Positions 1 to 9,718 are shown, counted from the stretch's first letter. The stretch is DNA of 64,000 nucleotides from Moorena sp. SIOASIH (GCF_010671925.1 NZ_JAAHIH010000011.1:124001-188000), one strand, 5' to 3'. Translations and numbers: made by a program. Notes: a model not told the origin generated them from the letters alone.

Positions 1-498
1 CACGAGAAAATCTACAATGTGGCTTGGTCTGGCGATCGCGCCATCAGTCTTGATGCAGATGGCAGCAAGTTGTCACCTGTGGGCAATACCGTGGACACCG
101 ATACAGCCGAGTGGACAAACACCATTGGTGCGGTTGAGCTAGCACAGGTTTGGACAGACCCGGACTTTGATCCCACCCAAAGGGCATTTTACTACGCACG
201 GGTGCTGGAAATTCCGACTCCTCGTTGGACGGACTACGACAAAGCGTTTTACGGCGACGAGTGGTGTGCTGAAAAGAGTATCAAGCAGAAGATCGAGGAG
301 AAAATCACGCAGAAATCTATTTGCGACGAAATTCCCCTCACCTTACAGGAACGGGTTTATACCTCTCCTATCTGGTATTCTCCAGCTAAGACGATCAACC
401 TCCCATCCCTGCCTGCCCAAGCTGTTGAAAATATGAGTCACGAAGATTTTTGGAATCGAATCATTCAGGAGGTTGAGAAACATTATTCAACCAAATGA
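1..498 (+). CDS. DUF3604 family protein, C-terminal fragment (cut by window edge)
   Basis: The frame is open from base 1 to the stop at 498, so this is the last ~165 residues of a longer protein. The start lies outside the window. The sequence closely matches the C-terminal part of the three complete DUF3604 proteins downstream: the EVWTDPDFDPTQRAFYYARV-like block, the LQERVYTSPIWYSP block and the tail ending ENMSHEDFWNRIIQE. DUF3604 proteins are PHP-like, usually exported putative metallohydrolases of unknown substrate. The last ~30 codons and the first ~90 bases of the following spacer are almost identical to those of the gene ending at 4397, which suggests recent duplication or gene conversion of the 3' end. 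Between FYYARV and LQERVY it carries a Lys/Glu-rich insert (about residues 83-101) absent from the copy at 7510-9684. Confidence 0.9.
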   Translation, partial: HEKIYNVAWSGDRAISLDADGSKLSPVGNTVDTDTAEWTNTIGAVELAQVWTDPDFDPTQRAFYYARVLEIPTPRWTDYDKAFYGDEWCAEKSIKQKIEEKITQKSICDEIPLTLQERVYTSPIWYSPAKTINLPSLPAQAVENMSHEDFWNRIIQEVEKHYSTK

Positions 499-640
499 TC
501 AAGTAAATCTATGATCCTGGCATCTCACAATTACAAGTTTGGTGATTTCAACAATGTATTAACTGAGTGTAAGTCCAGCATTTCCCTTGTTTTAACAGAA
601 ACGATTTACCAAACCCTATCTAATTTAAGTAGTAATATCC

Positions 641-923
641 GGTCAATAACTCACCGCTAAGTCTTTTCAGACTATAGCGGGAGCTTGAAAAAGCTCATAA
701 TTGACCAGTCTAAGTTCCTAAAGAACTACGTTATTCCTAAGTGTTAAGGTTCCTACCTGAGGATGCGTAGCTAGTCTTCAGCTCTAGAACCCGGTCGTTA
801 AACAGGTGTATTTGAGTTAAGCCAGTGCGACTGGGAAAGTACCGAGGAATAACATTGACGTTCGCGCAAGCGTGTGCGAAGCACTCAGCTAACTTAACCC
901 TAGTAATAGGAGAAAACACAATT
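641..923 (+). ncRNA. Probable omega-RNA (HEARO RNA) of the iscB element
   Basis: The ~280 bases directly upstream of iscB have no credible coding frame but several nested stems: GGTCAAT (641-647) can pair with ATTGACC near 700, enclosing the CCGCTA/TAGCGG hairpin and a GAGCTTGAAAAAGCTC stem. This position, immediately 5' of iscB, is where the omega-RNA scaffold of IscB systems (described earlier as HEARO RNA) is normally encoded, with the guide at its 5' end. The 5' boundary and the guide segment are inferred; no covariance search was possible. Confidence 0.65.
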
Positions 924-2195
924 ATGCGTGTCTTTGTACTCAACAAAAACCGACAACCCTTAGATCCATGCAAGCCTGCGAGAGCCAGAATTTTACTTTC
1001 GGTAGGAAAAGCAAAGGTCTATCGTCGTTACCCATTTACCATAATTTTGACGGAGGAAGTAAAACAGCCAATAACTCACGATCACCAACTCAAAATAGAT
1101 CCTGGAGCAAAAATAAGCGGTTTAGCTATCGTCCAAGGAAAACGAGTAATCTGGGGATCTGAACTTACCCATCGAGGGTTTCAAATACAAGAGGCTTTGA
1201 CCTCTCGTAGACAATTGAGACGTAGTAGACGTAATCGCAAGACTCGATACCGCAAGCCCAGGTTTCTTAACAGAACTAGATCAAAAGGCTGGTTAGCCCC
1301 CAGCTTGACGTCTAGGGTTCAAAATATTTTAACTTGGGTTAAAAAGTTGAGTCGATTCTGTCCTGTCACCGGCATATCCCAAGAATTGGTTAGGTTCGAC
1401 ACTCAAAAGCTGCAAAATCCTGAAATATCTGGTATCGAGTACCAACAGGGTACACTTTACGGCTATGAACTTCGGGAATATTTACTTGAAAAATGGAATC
1501 GCAAGTGTGCTTATTGTGGGGCAACAGGTACTCAGTTAGAAATCGAGCATATCAAGCCATTATCTAAAGGTGGTTCCAATCGGGTTTCTAATTTAACTAT
1601 TGCGTGTCATCCATGTAACCAGGCTAAATCCAATCAAGATATTGAGCTTTTTTTGTCTAATAAGCCTAGTATCTTGAAACGAATACTGAGTCAATCATTA
1701 CGCCCCCTGGCTGATGCGGCTTCTGTTAACTCAACTCGCTGTACGTTGTACTACGAACTGAAATCAATAGGATTGCCTGTTGAAGTGGGTAGCGGCGGAT
1801 TAACAAAATTCAACAGGTGCCGCCAAAATCTTCCTAAAACTCATTGGTTAGATGCGGCCAATGTGGGAAAAGTTGAAACTCTGATTATTGAAGTAACCCT
1901 ACCTTTGGCAATATCAGCTAAGGGACACGGCACTCGTCAGCTCTGTAGGACTAATAAGTATGGGTTTCCCACTCGTCATTGCTCCAGAATTAAATTTCAC
2001 AAAGGCTTTCAGACCGGAGATATTGTCCGCGCCGTGGTGACTAAGGGGAAGAAGATCGGTACTTATGTAGGACGGGTCGCAACCCGAAAATCAGGGTCTT
2101 TCAATATCTCAACAAAATCAGGATTGGTGCAAGGGATTAGTCACAAATATTGCAAATTTATTCACAGAAAGGATGGTTATGCTTATGCAAACTAG
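924..2195 (+). CDS. iscB: IscB RNA-guided RuvC/HNH nuclease
   Basis: The 423-residue protein has the full IscB layout. The N-terminal PLMP-type segment reads PLDPCKPARARILL (residues 12-25). RuvC-I follows with Asp in KIDPGAKISGLAIV, then an Arg-rich bridge helix (RRQLRRSRRNRKTRYRKPR), RuvC-II with Glu in SQELVRFD, and an HNH domain with CAYC, IEHIKPLSKGG and CHPCN. RuvC-III carries His and Asp in THWLDAA. All visible catalytic residues are intact. IscB is the OMEGA nuclease family ancestral to Cas9 and cuts DNA guided by omega-RNA. The ATG at 924 is chosen over an upstream in-frame ATG at 825 because it follows AGGAGA (908-913) and gives the standard MRVFVLN start; the longer frame would translate the omega-RNA region. 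Confidence 0.92.
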   Translation: MRVFVLNKNRQPLDPCKPARARILLSVGKAKVYRRYPFTIILTEEVKQPITHDHQLKIDPGAKISGLAIVQGKRVIWGSELTHRGFQIQEALTSRRQLRRSRRNRKTRYRKPRFLNRTRSKGWLAPSLTSRVQNILTWVKKLSRFCPVTGISQELVRFDTQKLQNPEISGIEYQQGTLYGYELREYLLEKWNRKCAYCGATGTQLEIEHIKPLSKGGSNRVSNLTIACHPCNQAKSNQDIELFLSNKPSILKRILSQSLRPLADAASVNSTRCTLYYELKSIGLPVEVGSGGLTKFNRCRQNLPKTHWLDAANVGKVETLIIEVTLPLAISAKGHGTRQLCRTNKYGFPTRHCSRIKFHKGFQTGDIVRAVVTKGKKIGTYVGRVATRKSGSFNISTKSGLVQGISHKYCKFIHRKDGYAYAN

Positions 2196-2264
2196 ACTCT
2201 GTCCTCATGAACCTCTCACCGTTAACCCTGCGGGTATAACGGGAGTCTCCAAGGAGGTAGAAAG

Positions 2265-4397
2265 ATGAAATTGAAGCCTTTACCCCTGAGGATTCGACCC
2301 TTGTGGTTGCGAGTCCTAACTATCGGGCTTCTCAGCCTGCTGCTATCTATGGGACAAATGCCCCTAGCCTTAGCCAAGAGTGAAGTGAACCCCGCTGAAC
2401 GAAAAGCCCTATTCGGGGACCTGCACGTTCACACCAACTACTCCCTCGACAGCTACCTGGGATGGAACCCCAATGGCCCCCGTGAAGCCTACCGCTTTGC
2501 CAAAGGGGAACCGGCGAAGACGGCAACGGGGGAAGAGCACAGGTTGAAAACCCCCCTCGATTTCACCGCAATCACCGACCATGCAGAAGATTTAGCGGCG
2601 ATCGCCGTTTGCAACACCCCCGATGCCCCTGGCTATAAATCCCGAGACTGTAGGCGTTTGCGGGCTTCTTTTGAGAAGCACAACCTCGACGCTGGCGCAA
2701 AGGCCTATGAAGAATTCGTGATTTTCGCTAAGCCCTTGGGCCCGTGCGAAAAAGATCCGGAAAGCTGCAACCACTATGGTGCTTTACTGTGGGACAAAAT
2801 CCAGGATGCGGCGGCAGAGTTCAACAAACCTCGGGTGTTCACAACCCTGAACGCCTACGAATGGACCTCTCTGGGCAATATCAAACGCGGCAGCACCGGC
2901 GGGACTGGGATCCATCGCAATATCATTTTTCGCAATGACACCGTGCCTGAGGTTCCATTTTCGGCAACAAATTCTCCCGATCCCACAGGTTCTCCCAATC
3001 CCGAGGATCTGTGGGCTTGGTTGGATGAAAAATGCACGGGAGAATGCGAGGCGATCGTGATTCCTCACAACACCAACCTGTCCCAGGGTACTGCTTTTGC
3101 CCCATACTACTACGACCTGGAACGCCCCATAGACGCCGAGCGCGCCCGCACCCAGCAACGACTGGAACGACTGGTGGAAGTCATCCAAACCAAAGGCGAA
3201 TCGGAATGCCGAACCGGTTTGGGTAATACAGACGAACTCTGTGGCTTTGAAAAACTCGACCGTCGCCCCATTGCCAGCGGTCATCCCCTGGTGGTGGAAG
3301 GTGCCGCCGTCCAGGCACTTGCCAGCGCAGTTCCCTGCACCGGAATTGACGAACCTGAGGGTTGTGTCAGCAAACATAGCTACATTCGGGAAGGACTGAA
3401 GGAAGGCATCAAGCAAGAGGCTAAGATCGGAGTCAACCCCTTTAAGTACGGTTTCGTGGGTGCGACCGATTCCCACAGCGGTTTTCCCGCCAGCGGTGAA
3501 GAATACAATTTTAAGGGCAGTCACGCCGTCACCGACTCAAAGCCCTCACTTCGCCTGGGTGTTGGAGATATAGACAATCCGATTGGGGATTATGCAGAGA
3601 ACCTGTTGAACAATCCCGGTGGTGTGACTGGGGTTTGGGCTGAAAAAAACACCCGTGACAGCATCTTTGATGCCCTGAAGCGGCGGGAAACCTTTGCCAC
3701 CAGTGGTCCCCGCATTCAAGTGCGGCTGTTTGGCGGCTTCGGGTTCTCGGACGACCTGAACGAACGCCCTGATGCCCTCGATATTGCCTACAGCACAGGC
3801 GTGCCCATGGGCGGGGATTTAGACGATTTAGACGATTTACCGGCACCGCTCGCTGCCGATACCCCTCCCAAAATGTTCGTGTGGGCCATGCAAGACCCCA
3901 AGAGCGCCAAATTGCAAGGCATTCAGATTATCAAAGGCTGGTTGGATGAAAACGGCGACCTCCAAGAGAAGGTCTATGCTGTTGCTTGCTCCGATGGCTT
4001 AGAACCGGAAGACGGAGTCTGCCCGCCGAATGGGGCAACGGTAGATATAACCACCTGTGCTATATCCCAAGGTCCTTTTGTACCTGGCGCAGCCGAACTC
4101 AGCGCGGTTTGGCCTGACCCCGATTTTGACCCCAATCAACATGCATTTTACTACGCACGGGTGATTGAAAATCCCACCTGCCGCTGGAGCACCTATGATG
4201 CGATCGCTGAAAACATCTACCCACGCACTGGAGTCCCTCCCTTCATCCGTGAGCGGGCTTGGTCTTCCCCCATCTGGTATAACCCGGCTCCGGTAGAGAT
4301 CGAACCTCTGCCTGACCAAGCTGTTGAAAATATGAGTCACGAAGAATTTTGGAATCGAATCATTCAGGAAATTCAGAAACATTATTCAACCAAATGA
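2265..4397 (+). CDS. DUF3604 (PHP-like) secreted hydrolase, copy 2
   Basis: A 710-residue protein with an export signal (hydrophobic segment about residues 15-36, cleavage probably after ALA near 37). The PHP-type metal motif GDLHVHTNYS follows at 51-60, then ITDHAED (103-109), EWTS, the IPHNTNLS block and GATDSHSG. These His/Asp motifs are typical of DUF3604, a family related to PHP phosphoesterases, so a periplasmic or secreted metal-dependent hydrolase is likely; the substrate is unknown. The C-terminus ends in the shared MSHEEFWNRIIQEI tail. A strong AAGGAGG (2251-2257) fixes the start. It begins only 20 bases after the right hairpin of the iscB element, so its native promoter may have been displaced and it may depend on read-through. 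Confidence 0.9.
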   Translation: MKLKPLPLRIRPLWLRVLTIGLLSLLLSMGQMPLALAKSEVNPAERKALFGDLHVHTNYSLDSYLGWNPNGPREAYRFAKGEPAKTATGEEHRLKTPLDFTAITDHAEDLAAIAVCNTPDAPGYKSRDCRRLRASFEKHNLDAGAKAYEEFVIFAKPLGPCEKDPESCNHYGALLWDKIQDAAAEFNKPRVFTTLNAYEWTSLGNIKRGSTGGTGIHRNIIFRNDTVPEVPFSATNSPDPTGSPNPEDLWAWLDEKCTGECEAIVIPHNTNLSQGTAFAPYYYDLERPIDAERARTQQRLERLVEVIQTKGESECRTGLGNTDELCGFEKLDRRPIASGHPLVVEGAAVQALASAVPCTGIDEPEGCVSKHSYIREGLKEGIKQEAKIGVNPFKYGFVGATDSHSGFPASGEEYNFKGSHAVTDSKPSLRLGVGDIDNPIGDYAENLLNNPGGVTGVWAEKNTRDSIFDALKRRETFATSGPRIQVRLFGGFGFSDDLNERPDALDIAYSTGVPMGGDLDDLDDLPAPLAADTPPKMFVWAMQDPKSAKLQGIQIIKGWLDENGDLQEKVYAVACSDGLEPEDGVCPPNGATVDITTCAISQGPFVPGAAELSAVWPDPDFDPNQHAFYYARVIENPTCRWSTYDAIAENIYPRTGVPPFIRERAWSSPIWYNPAPVEIEPLPDQAVENMSHEEFWNRIIQEIQKHYSTK

Positions 4398-4546
4398 TGA
4401 AGTAAATCTATGATCCTGGCATCTCACAATGGCTTGGTAGTTTCGAGACCGATTAACTGAGTGTAAGTCCAGCAACCAAGCGATCGTTTCTTCATCCGAA
4501 GCGATCTTAACCAAAAATCTAGCTTAGCCTAAGAAGGAGGCTATTT

Positions 4547-6964
4547 ATGTTACGAAAGATTAAACTTTTGGGGAAACGACTCACCATTGGTCTGATGACC
4601 ATGTTGTTGTTTGTTTCCTTCAGCACAACTGCACAAGCGGTTACTCTAGGACCAGCTGTACCCTTGCCCGCGCAGCTCTCCTGTGATGGTGAAAGCCTGA
4701 GTGATCCTGCCCAACGTCAGGCTTTATTTGGGGATCTGCACACCCATACCACCTATTCCCTGGATGCCTACTTGGGCTTGATGCGGAATGACCCCGATGC
4801 AGCCTATAAGTTTGCTAAGGGAGACCCCAACGAGCTTCCAGGTGGCATCACCCAGCACAAAGTGCCCCTGAATTTTGCGGCTGTCACCGACCACGCCGAA
4901 TTCCTGGCCGAGGTGGAAATGGCCCTCAATCCCGAATATGGTAAAAAGAAATACTACCATCCCCTGGCTATTGCGATTCGGAACAAGCCCCAGTCTGAGC
5001 TGCTGTCAACCCTAGTATACGTCCAGGTAATGCAGGGAGCCGCTCGCTCGGAAGACCAGCCAGAACGCACGGCATATGCGTCAGGTCCCATTGCAGATCA
5101 AGCCCGGGTAAACGCCTGGAAGAAAATTCAACAGGCAACGGAAGACAACTACGAACCGGGCACATTTACAACGTTGCACGCCTTTGAATGGTCTTCTGCC
5201 CCGGGCGGTGCAAACCTACATCGGAACGTGATTTTTCGCGATACTGTTGTGCCTGAGGTGCCCGTGAGCCTCTTCGACACCCAATCCCCCGAGGTGTTAT
5301 GGCAATACCTCAGCCAGTACGAGGACGATGGCTCGACGGTTTTGGCAATTCCCCATAACAGCAACGTCAGCACCAACCAGATGTTCATGCCAGAACGGTG
5401 GAATGATGACACACCCATCGATCCAGCCTGGGCTGAATTGCGGGCAAAATACGAGCCATTGGTGGAAATCATGCAAGTCAAGGGCAACTCCGAAACCGTG
5501 CCTGCCTATGCCCCAGAGGATGAGTTTGCAGACTTTGAATTGATGCAAACTACCGAACGCACCCGAGGGCGCTACGGCTATGTCCGGGAAGCCCTGAAGA
5601 ATGGTCTGCGCCACGAAGCGACTTTGGGAACCAATCCCTTCAAGTATGGTATTATAGGGGCTACAGACAACCATAATGGCTCTCCTGGGGATACCGAAGA
5701 AGACGATTTTATTGGTTCCCACGGCTTTACCGATGCCACACCCGAACTGCGGCTGTTTAGTGAAATTCCCGGTTGGGAAAAATTGCCCTACCTCAATCCT
5801 GGGGCATTGACCGGGGTTTGGGCAGATCAGAATACCCGCGAGTGCGTTTACGATGCTCTGGCTCGTAAAGAAACCTTCGGTACTAGCGGCACCCGCACCC
5901 AGGTACGCTTTTTCGGTGGCTGGGACTTTGCAGAGGACCTGAACCTGCAACCAGATGCGGTTGAGCAGGCTTATGCCACTGGCGTTCCCATGGGCAGGGA
6001 TTTACCCACGCCTGATGCGCAGAAAGCACCTAAGTTTTTTGTCTGGGGAACCAAGGATCCCAACAGTGGTAACCTGGATCGGATTCAGGTGGTCAAAGGC
6101 TGGACTAAGCATGGCTTGACCCACGAGAAAATTTATGATGTGGCCTGGGCAGGCGATCGCGAACCCAATCCCACAACCGGCAATTTGCCACCTATCGGCA
6201 CCACTGTAGATGTTTATAACGCCACCTATACCAACGACATTGGTAGCCCCGAACTCTCTGGGGTTTGGCAAGACCCGGACTTCGACCCCACAGTGCGAGC
6301 ATTCTACTATCTGCGGGCCTTAGAAATTCCCACTCCCCGCTATTCTACTTACGATGCTGCCGAACTGGGCATTGTCCCGTCTTCCCCCGCCGAAATCCAA
6401 GAGCGAGCCTGGAGTTCCCCGATCTGGTATACTCCCAGTGATGCCTATCTAGCTGCTGGTGATGCCGATGCGTTAACTGTTGACCAGCTGGAACAACAAG
6501 GTATTCCACCCCTGACTACGGAAGAGATTGAAGACCTGATCCGTGGCCACAATCTGCAAATTAGTAATCTGATCACGGACGAGGAATTTATCGGTTTCTT
6601 TCAGGATTACGAATTCTATCAGGATGAAGGCACCTGGTTCCTGGGCGAGTCGGCCACCTCTGCGTCCCTGCATACTGGGGAACTGGAGGCAGCAGCTCCT
6701 ATGAAATACAAGATAGCAGACAATCAACTCAGCTTTAACCTGAAGGATGACAGCGAGTTTGTCGCGCAGCTGTTCAATAATAACGGGCAGATTCTGGCAG
6801 CTCGCAATGACGAGATTGGCTATGTCAACTATGAGTTGAAAGACCTTGAAGAGGATCTCGACCTGTATACTCGGCTCCCCCAAGATGCTTTAGATTCTTT
6901 AGATATGAGTAATGAAGAATTTTGGGAGCGAGTAATTCAGGAGATTATTCGCTTAACAAAGTAA
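4547..6964 (+). CDS. DUF3604 (PHP-like) secreted hydrolase, copy 3
   Basis: An 805-residue paralogue, the longest of the array. The signal peptide is about residues 1-32 (LLFVSFSTTAQA). The PHP motif GDLHTHTTYSLDAY is near residue 63, followed by VTDHAEF, FEWSS with LHRNVIFRD, AIPHNSNVS and GATDNHNG. Relative to its neighbours it carries ~150 extra residues before the common MSNEEFWERVIQEI tail (about residues 640-790). This acidic segment has no motif I recognise and may be an added domain. RBS AAGGAGG at 4534-4540. Homologous spacer sequence (base 4398 onward) links it to copy 2, and it is followed by a conserved stem-loop at 7203-7238. Confidence 0.9.
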   Translation: MLRKIKLLGKRLTIGLMTMLLFVSFSTTAQAVTLGPAVPLPAQLSCDGESLSDPAQRQALFGDLHTHTTYSLDAYLGLMRNDPDAAYKFAKGDPNELPGGITQHKVPLNFAAVTDHAEFLAEVEMALNPEYGKKKYYHPLAIAIRNKPQSELLSTLVYVQVMQGAARSEDQPERTAYASGPIADQARVNAWKKIQQATEDNYEPGTFTTLHAFEWSSAPGGANLHRNVIFRDTVVPEVPVSLFDTQSPEVLWQYLSQYEDDGSTVLAIPHNSNVSTNQMFMPERWNDDTPIDPAWAELRAKYEPLVEIMQVKGNSETVPAYAPEDEFADFELMQTTERTRGRYGYVREALKNGLRHEATLGTNPFKYGIIGATDNHNGSPGDTEEDDFIGSHGFTDATPELRLFSEIPGWEKLPYLNPGALTGVWADQNTRECVYDALARKETFGTSGTRTQVRFFGGWDFAEDLNLQPDAVEQAYATGVPMGRDLPTPDAQKAPKFFVWGTKDPNSGNLDRIQVVKGWTKHGLTHEKIYDVAWAGDREPNPTTGNLPPIGTTVDVYNATYTNDIGSPELSGVWQDPDFDPTVRAFYYLRALEIPTPRYSTYDAAELGIVPSSPAEIQERAWSSPIWYTPSDAYLAAGDADALTVDQLEQQGIPPLTTEEIEDLIRGHNLQISNLITDEEFIGFFQDYEFYQDEGTWFLGESATSASLHTGELEAAAPMKYKIADNQLSFNLKDDSEFVAQLFNNNGQILAARNDEIGYVNYELKDLEEDLDLYTRLPQDALDSLDMSNEEFWERVIQEIIRLTK

Positions 6965-6977
6965 CTGTTGAATTACA

Positions 6978-7178
6978 GTAAGAATTCAGCCGTCAGTCGT
7001 CAGCCTTCAGCCGTCAGCCGTTGGCCAAAGGCCACGCTACGCGAACAGCCGTCAGTCATTCCCTACTTGAGGTGCTGACGTAACATAAATTAAACCAATT
7101 CTTACCTATTTTATTAAAAAGCTGTTCGCGTAGCGTGCGCGTAGCGCATAAACTGATAACTGATAGCTGAATGCTTAC
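6978..7178. repeat. GTAAGC-composite repeat, copy 1
   Basis: Begins GTAAGAATTCAGC and ends GCTGAATGCTTAC (inverted ends). Inside are short CAGCCGT-type units, a conserved core with TTAAACCAATTCTTACC, and nested GCGTAGCGTGGCC-type palindromes. The same architecture recurs at 19346, 38618, 40565, 43442 and 56396. Confidence 0.75.
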
Positions 7179-7202
7179 GAATTACACAGCTAGGGATTAA
7201 CG

Positions 7203-7238
7203 TAGCATGTCGAAGTTTGGTATTACTTCGGCATGCTA
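7203..7238 (+). terminator. Conserved stem-loop after DUF3604 copy 3
   Basis: A 13-bp stem (TAGCATGTCGAAG with CTTCGGCATGCTA) closes a TTTGGTATTA loop. A homologous hairpin after the next DUF3604 gene (9719-9754) keeps the loop but has two compensatory base-pair changes, which supports a structured RNA. There is no clean T-run, so terminator is one reading and 3' processing/stability element another. Confidence 0.55.
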
Positions 7239-7286
7239 TTTCACAAAAAATGGTAATGACTTGATAGAGAAATGGCAGTTGCGTAG

Positions 7287-7390
7287 TGGCGTGGCAAGCT
7301 TAATTTGATGCATTAGGATTTTCACTAAAAACAATACTTGGTCTATTTTTAGGCATTTTGCTATTGCACTATTTTAAGCTTGCCACGCCA
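7287..7390. mobile_element. MITE-like element, 104 bp with 16-bp perfect inverted ends
   Basis: Terminal inverted repeats TGGCGTGGCAAGCTTA (7287-7302) and TAAGCTTGCCACGCCA (7375-7390) match perfectly. The 72-base AT-rich middle has no ORF. The size and structure fit a non-autonomous insertion element; no parent transposase is in the window. Confidence 0.6.
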
Positions 7391-7509
7391 GTAGGGTGCG
7401 TTAGATGGCTCAAATCTTTTGCCCTCAGCCGAACGCTCACAATCCGTCGTAACGCACCAATTCCATTAATCAAGGAATTACAAAACAATTCCAAAAGGAG
7501 TTCATCAAC

Positions 7510-9684
7510 ATGAATCGAATAGTTTCACTTTCGCAAATCCGCAAACTCTTTATAATAGGGTTGTGCATTTGCTTTGTGATCGGGAATATCCTATTTTCCT
7601 CTAACAGCGCCCTGGCAGTTTCGTTTTTGCCACCTGGAGAATACGATCTTCCAGATTTCAACCGACCCGTACCGCCCATAGGAGAAATACAACCCTACTC
7701 CCCCTATGCAGGGCAACCCCAAGCAGATCCTGGTCGTCCTCAACAGGTATTCTGGGGGGACACTCACCTCCATACCATCTATTCCTTTGATGCCGGTGCG
7801 GCTGGAACCATGCTAACCCCCGAAGCTTCCTATCGATTTGCTCGGGGAGAAGAAGTGCTCACCGATGGTGGGCAACCAGTCCAGTTATCTCGTCCCTTAG
7901 ATTTCTTGGTGGTCACCGATCACACCGACCAGTTAGGATCTTTCCAACAGTTTGTCGATAACCCCCCACAAGATTGCGGTGACGATCAGCAGCAGATAGA
8001 TGATTGGAATACAGCGATCACAAACGGTGGTGAAGACGCAGCCAACGCACAGAACGAGATTACCTCGGCCTTCGCTCAAGGCACAGTTCCAGCGTGTATG
8101 CTCCAAAGTCCAGAGGAGTTCGGTGCAGCTTGGGATAATGAAGTCGATTGGGCAGAAGAGTTCAACGACCCCCACAAATTTACAGCAGTGATCGGGTATG
8201 AGTGGACTTCCCTAGATGCAGGGGACAACCTCCACCGGAATGTCATCTTCCGTGACAATGGCTACAAAGCAAAGCAGTTGCTGCCTAAGACTACAGCAGA
8301 TGGCACCGACCCAGAACTGCTTTGGGCGTGGATGCAGAACTATGAAGACACAACGGGTGGAGATGTGCTGGCCATACCCCATAATGGCAACGTCAGCAAC
8401 GGAAAGATGTTTGCCGACACCGATGCTCGCGGTATGCCCCTAAGCCACAGTTATGCCCAGCAGCGACAACTGTGGGAGCCACTCTATGAAGTCATCCAAA
8501 TCAAAGGGGCGGGGGAGACTCATCCGTTCTTGTCTCCCGATGATGAATTTGCTAGTTTTGAGATTGCAGGTTGGGATAACGGAAACCTAGACTTGACCGC
8601 TCCGGAAACACCAGAAATGTACGAGCATGAGTATGCCCGTGCTGCCCTCAAGAATGGACTGAAGTTTGAAGAAGACTTGGGAGCAAATCCCTTCAAATTT
8701 GGTCTGGTGGGTTCCACGGATTCCCATATTGGGATTTCCGGGGTGGAAGAAAATAGCTTTATGGGCAAGTTTCCTATTTATACCCCCAGCCCCGATCGGG
8801 CAGAACACGTCTCGAAGACAAGTTGTTTTGTTAAAATAGGAGATAAGTGTATTCCGGATCCGGAAGTGAAGCGATTCGGATGGCAGTATGGAGCAGCTGG
8901 CTTTGTGGGCGTTTGGGCTGAAGCCAATACCCGCGAGTCCTTGTTTGATGCCATGGAACGACGGGAAGTCTATGCTACCAGCGGACCACGGATGATCGTT
9001 CGCTTCTTTGGTGGTTGGGACTTTACCCCGGAAGATGTGAGTTTTCACCCTGCTCATGTGGGCTATGACAAGGGCGTTCCCATGGGTAGCGATCTGGCCA
9101 GTATGCCGGAAGGAAAAGTTCCGACCTTTTTGGTAGCGGCATTGAAAGATCCGATTCGGGGAAATCTTGATCGCATTCAAATTGTCAAGGGCTGGCTGGA
9201 GAATGGCGAAACCCAGGAAAAAGTTTACGATGTAGTCTGGTCGGGCGATCGCGAACCTGATCCCACAACGGATAAGCTTCCCCTTGTGGGTTGTGCGGTC
9301 AATCCCGCTACATGTGAGACGGACGATCCGATGGAAGATACCGGTACTGTCAATACCGACACAGCAGAGTGGACAAACACCATTGGTGCGGTTGAGCTAG
9401 CTGAGGTTTGGACAGACCCGGACTTTGATCCCACCCAAAGGGCATTTTACTACGCGCGGGTGCTGGAAATTCCCACACCTCGTTGGACGGACTACGACAA
9501 GGCATTTTACAATCTAGATCTACCTGAGGAAATTCCCTTGACCCTACAGGAGCGAGTGTATACCTCTCCGATTTGGTACTCTCCATCTAACGTAATATCT
9601 GAGATAGCTCCGTTGCCTGAAAATCCCGAAGATGGCAGTGATTTTGATTTCTGGAACAGAGTAATTCACGAAGTGATTCGATAA
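7510..9684 (+). CDS. DUF3604 (PHP-like) secreted hydrolase, copy 4
   Basis: A 724-residue paralogue with a signal peptide (hydrophobic about residues 14-36, ending NSALA). The motif GDTHLHTIYSFDAG is near residue 87, then VVTDHTDQ, YEWTS with LHRNVIFRD, AIPHNGNVS and GSTDSHIG. The metal-motif order is the same as in copies 2 and 3. A ~55-residue Asn/Gln/Asp-rich segment after TDHTDQ and several Cys residues are specific to this copy. Its C-terminal ~110 residues are very close to the partial gene at 1-498, closer than to its direct neighbour, which suggests recombination within the array. RBS AAAGGAG at 7494-7500. Followed by a stem-loop and a MITE. Confidence 0.9.
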   Translation: MNRIVSLSQIRKLFIIGLCICFVIGNILFSSNSALAVSFLPPGEYDLPDFNRPVPPIGEIQPYSPYAGQPQADPGRPQQVFWGDTHLHTIYSFDAGAAGTMLTPEASYRFARGEEVLTDGGQPVQLSRPLDFLVVTDHTDQLGSFQQFVDNPPQDCGDDQQQIDDWNTAITNGGEDAANAQNEITSAFAQGTVPACMLQSPEEFGAAWDNEVDWAEEFNDPHKFTAVIGYEWTSLDAGDNLHRNVIFRDNGYKAKQLLPKTTADGTDPELLWAWMQNYEDTTGGDVLAIPHNGNVSNGKMFADTDARGMPLSHSYAQQRQLWEPLYEVIQIKGAGETHPFLSPDDEFASFEIAGWDNGNLDLTAPETPEMYEHEYARAALKNGLKFEEDLGANPFKFGLVGSTDSHIGISGVEENSFMGKFPIYTPSPDRAEHVSKTSCFVKIGDKCIPDPEVKRFGWQYGAAGFVGVWAEANTRESLFDAMERREVYATSGPRMIVRFFGGWDFTPEDVSFHPAHVGYDKGVPMGSDLASMPEGKVPTFLVAALKDPIRGNLDRIQIVKGWLENGETQEKVYDVVWSGDREPDPTTDKLPLVGCAVNPATCETDDPMEDTGTVNTDTAEWTNTIGAVELAEVWTDPDFDPTQRAFYYARVLEIPTPRWTDYDKAFYNLDLPEEIPLTLQERVYTSPIWYSPSNVISEIAPLPENPEDGSDFDFWNRVIHEVIR

Positions 9685-9718
9685 TTAACTGTTGAATTAA
9701 ACAACTAGGGATTAGAGA

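Larger units (their letters stand above)
641..2245 (+). mobile_element. IscB (IS200/IS605-like) element with flanking hairpins
   Basis: A block lying between two DUF3604 genes contains an omega-RNA-like region, an iscB gene and terminal hairpins, and no transposase gene. Left hairpin 650-683 has arms CTCACCGCTA and TAGCGGGAG. Right hairpin 2215-2245 has arms CTCACCGTTA and TAACGGGAG around a CCCTGCGGG core. The signature CCGYTA..TARCGGG is also present at both ends of the tnpB element at 56.6-58.2 kb. The spacer before the element, up to about base 585, is homologous to the spacer after the DUF3604 gene at 4397, which supports insertion into a pre-existing tandem array. Exact ends cannot be fixed from one copy. 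Lacking tnpA, it would need a transposase from elsewhere. Confidence 0.7.

Noticed and set aside
825..923. 33-residue N-terminal extension of IscB
   Set aside because: It would translate the omega-RNA region; the ATG at 924 has the RBS and the standard IscB start.
2784..3524. Long minus-strand ORF opposite DUF3604 copy 2
   Set aside because: Antisense shadow of a strongly conserved protein; no RBS or domain.
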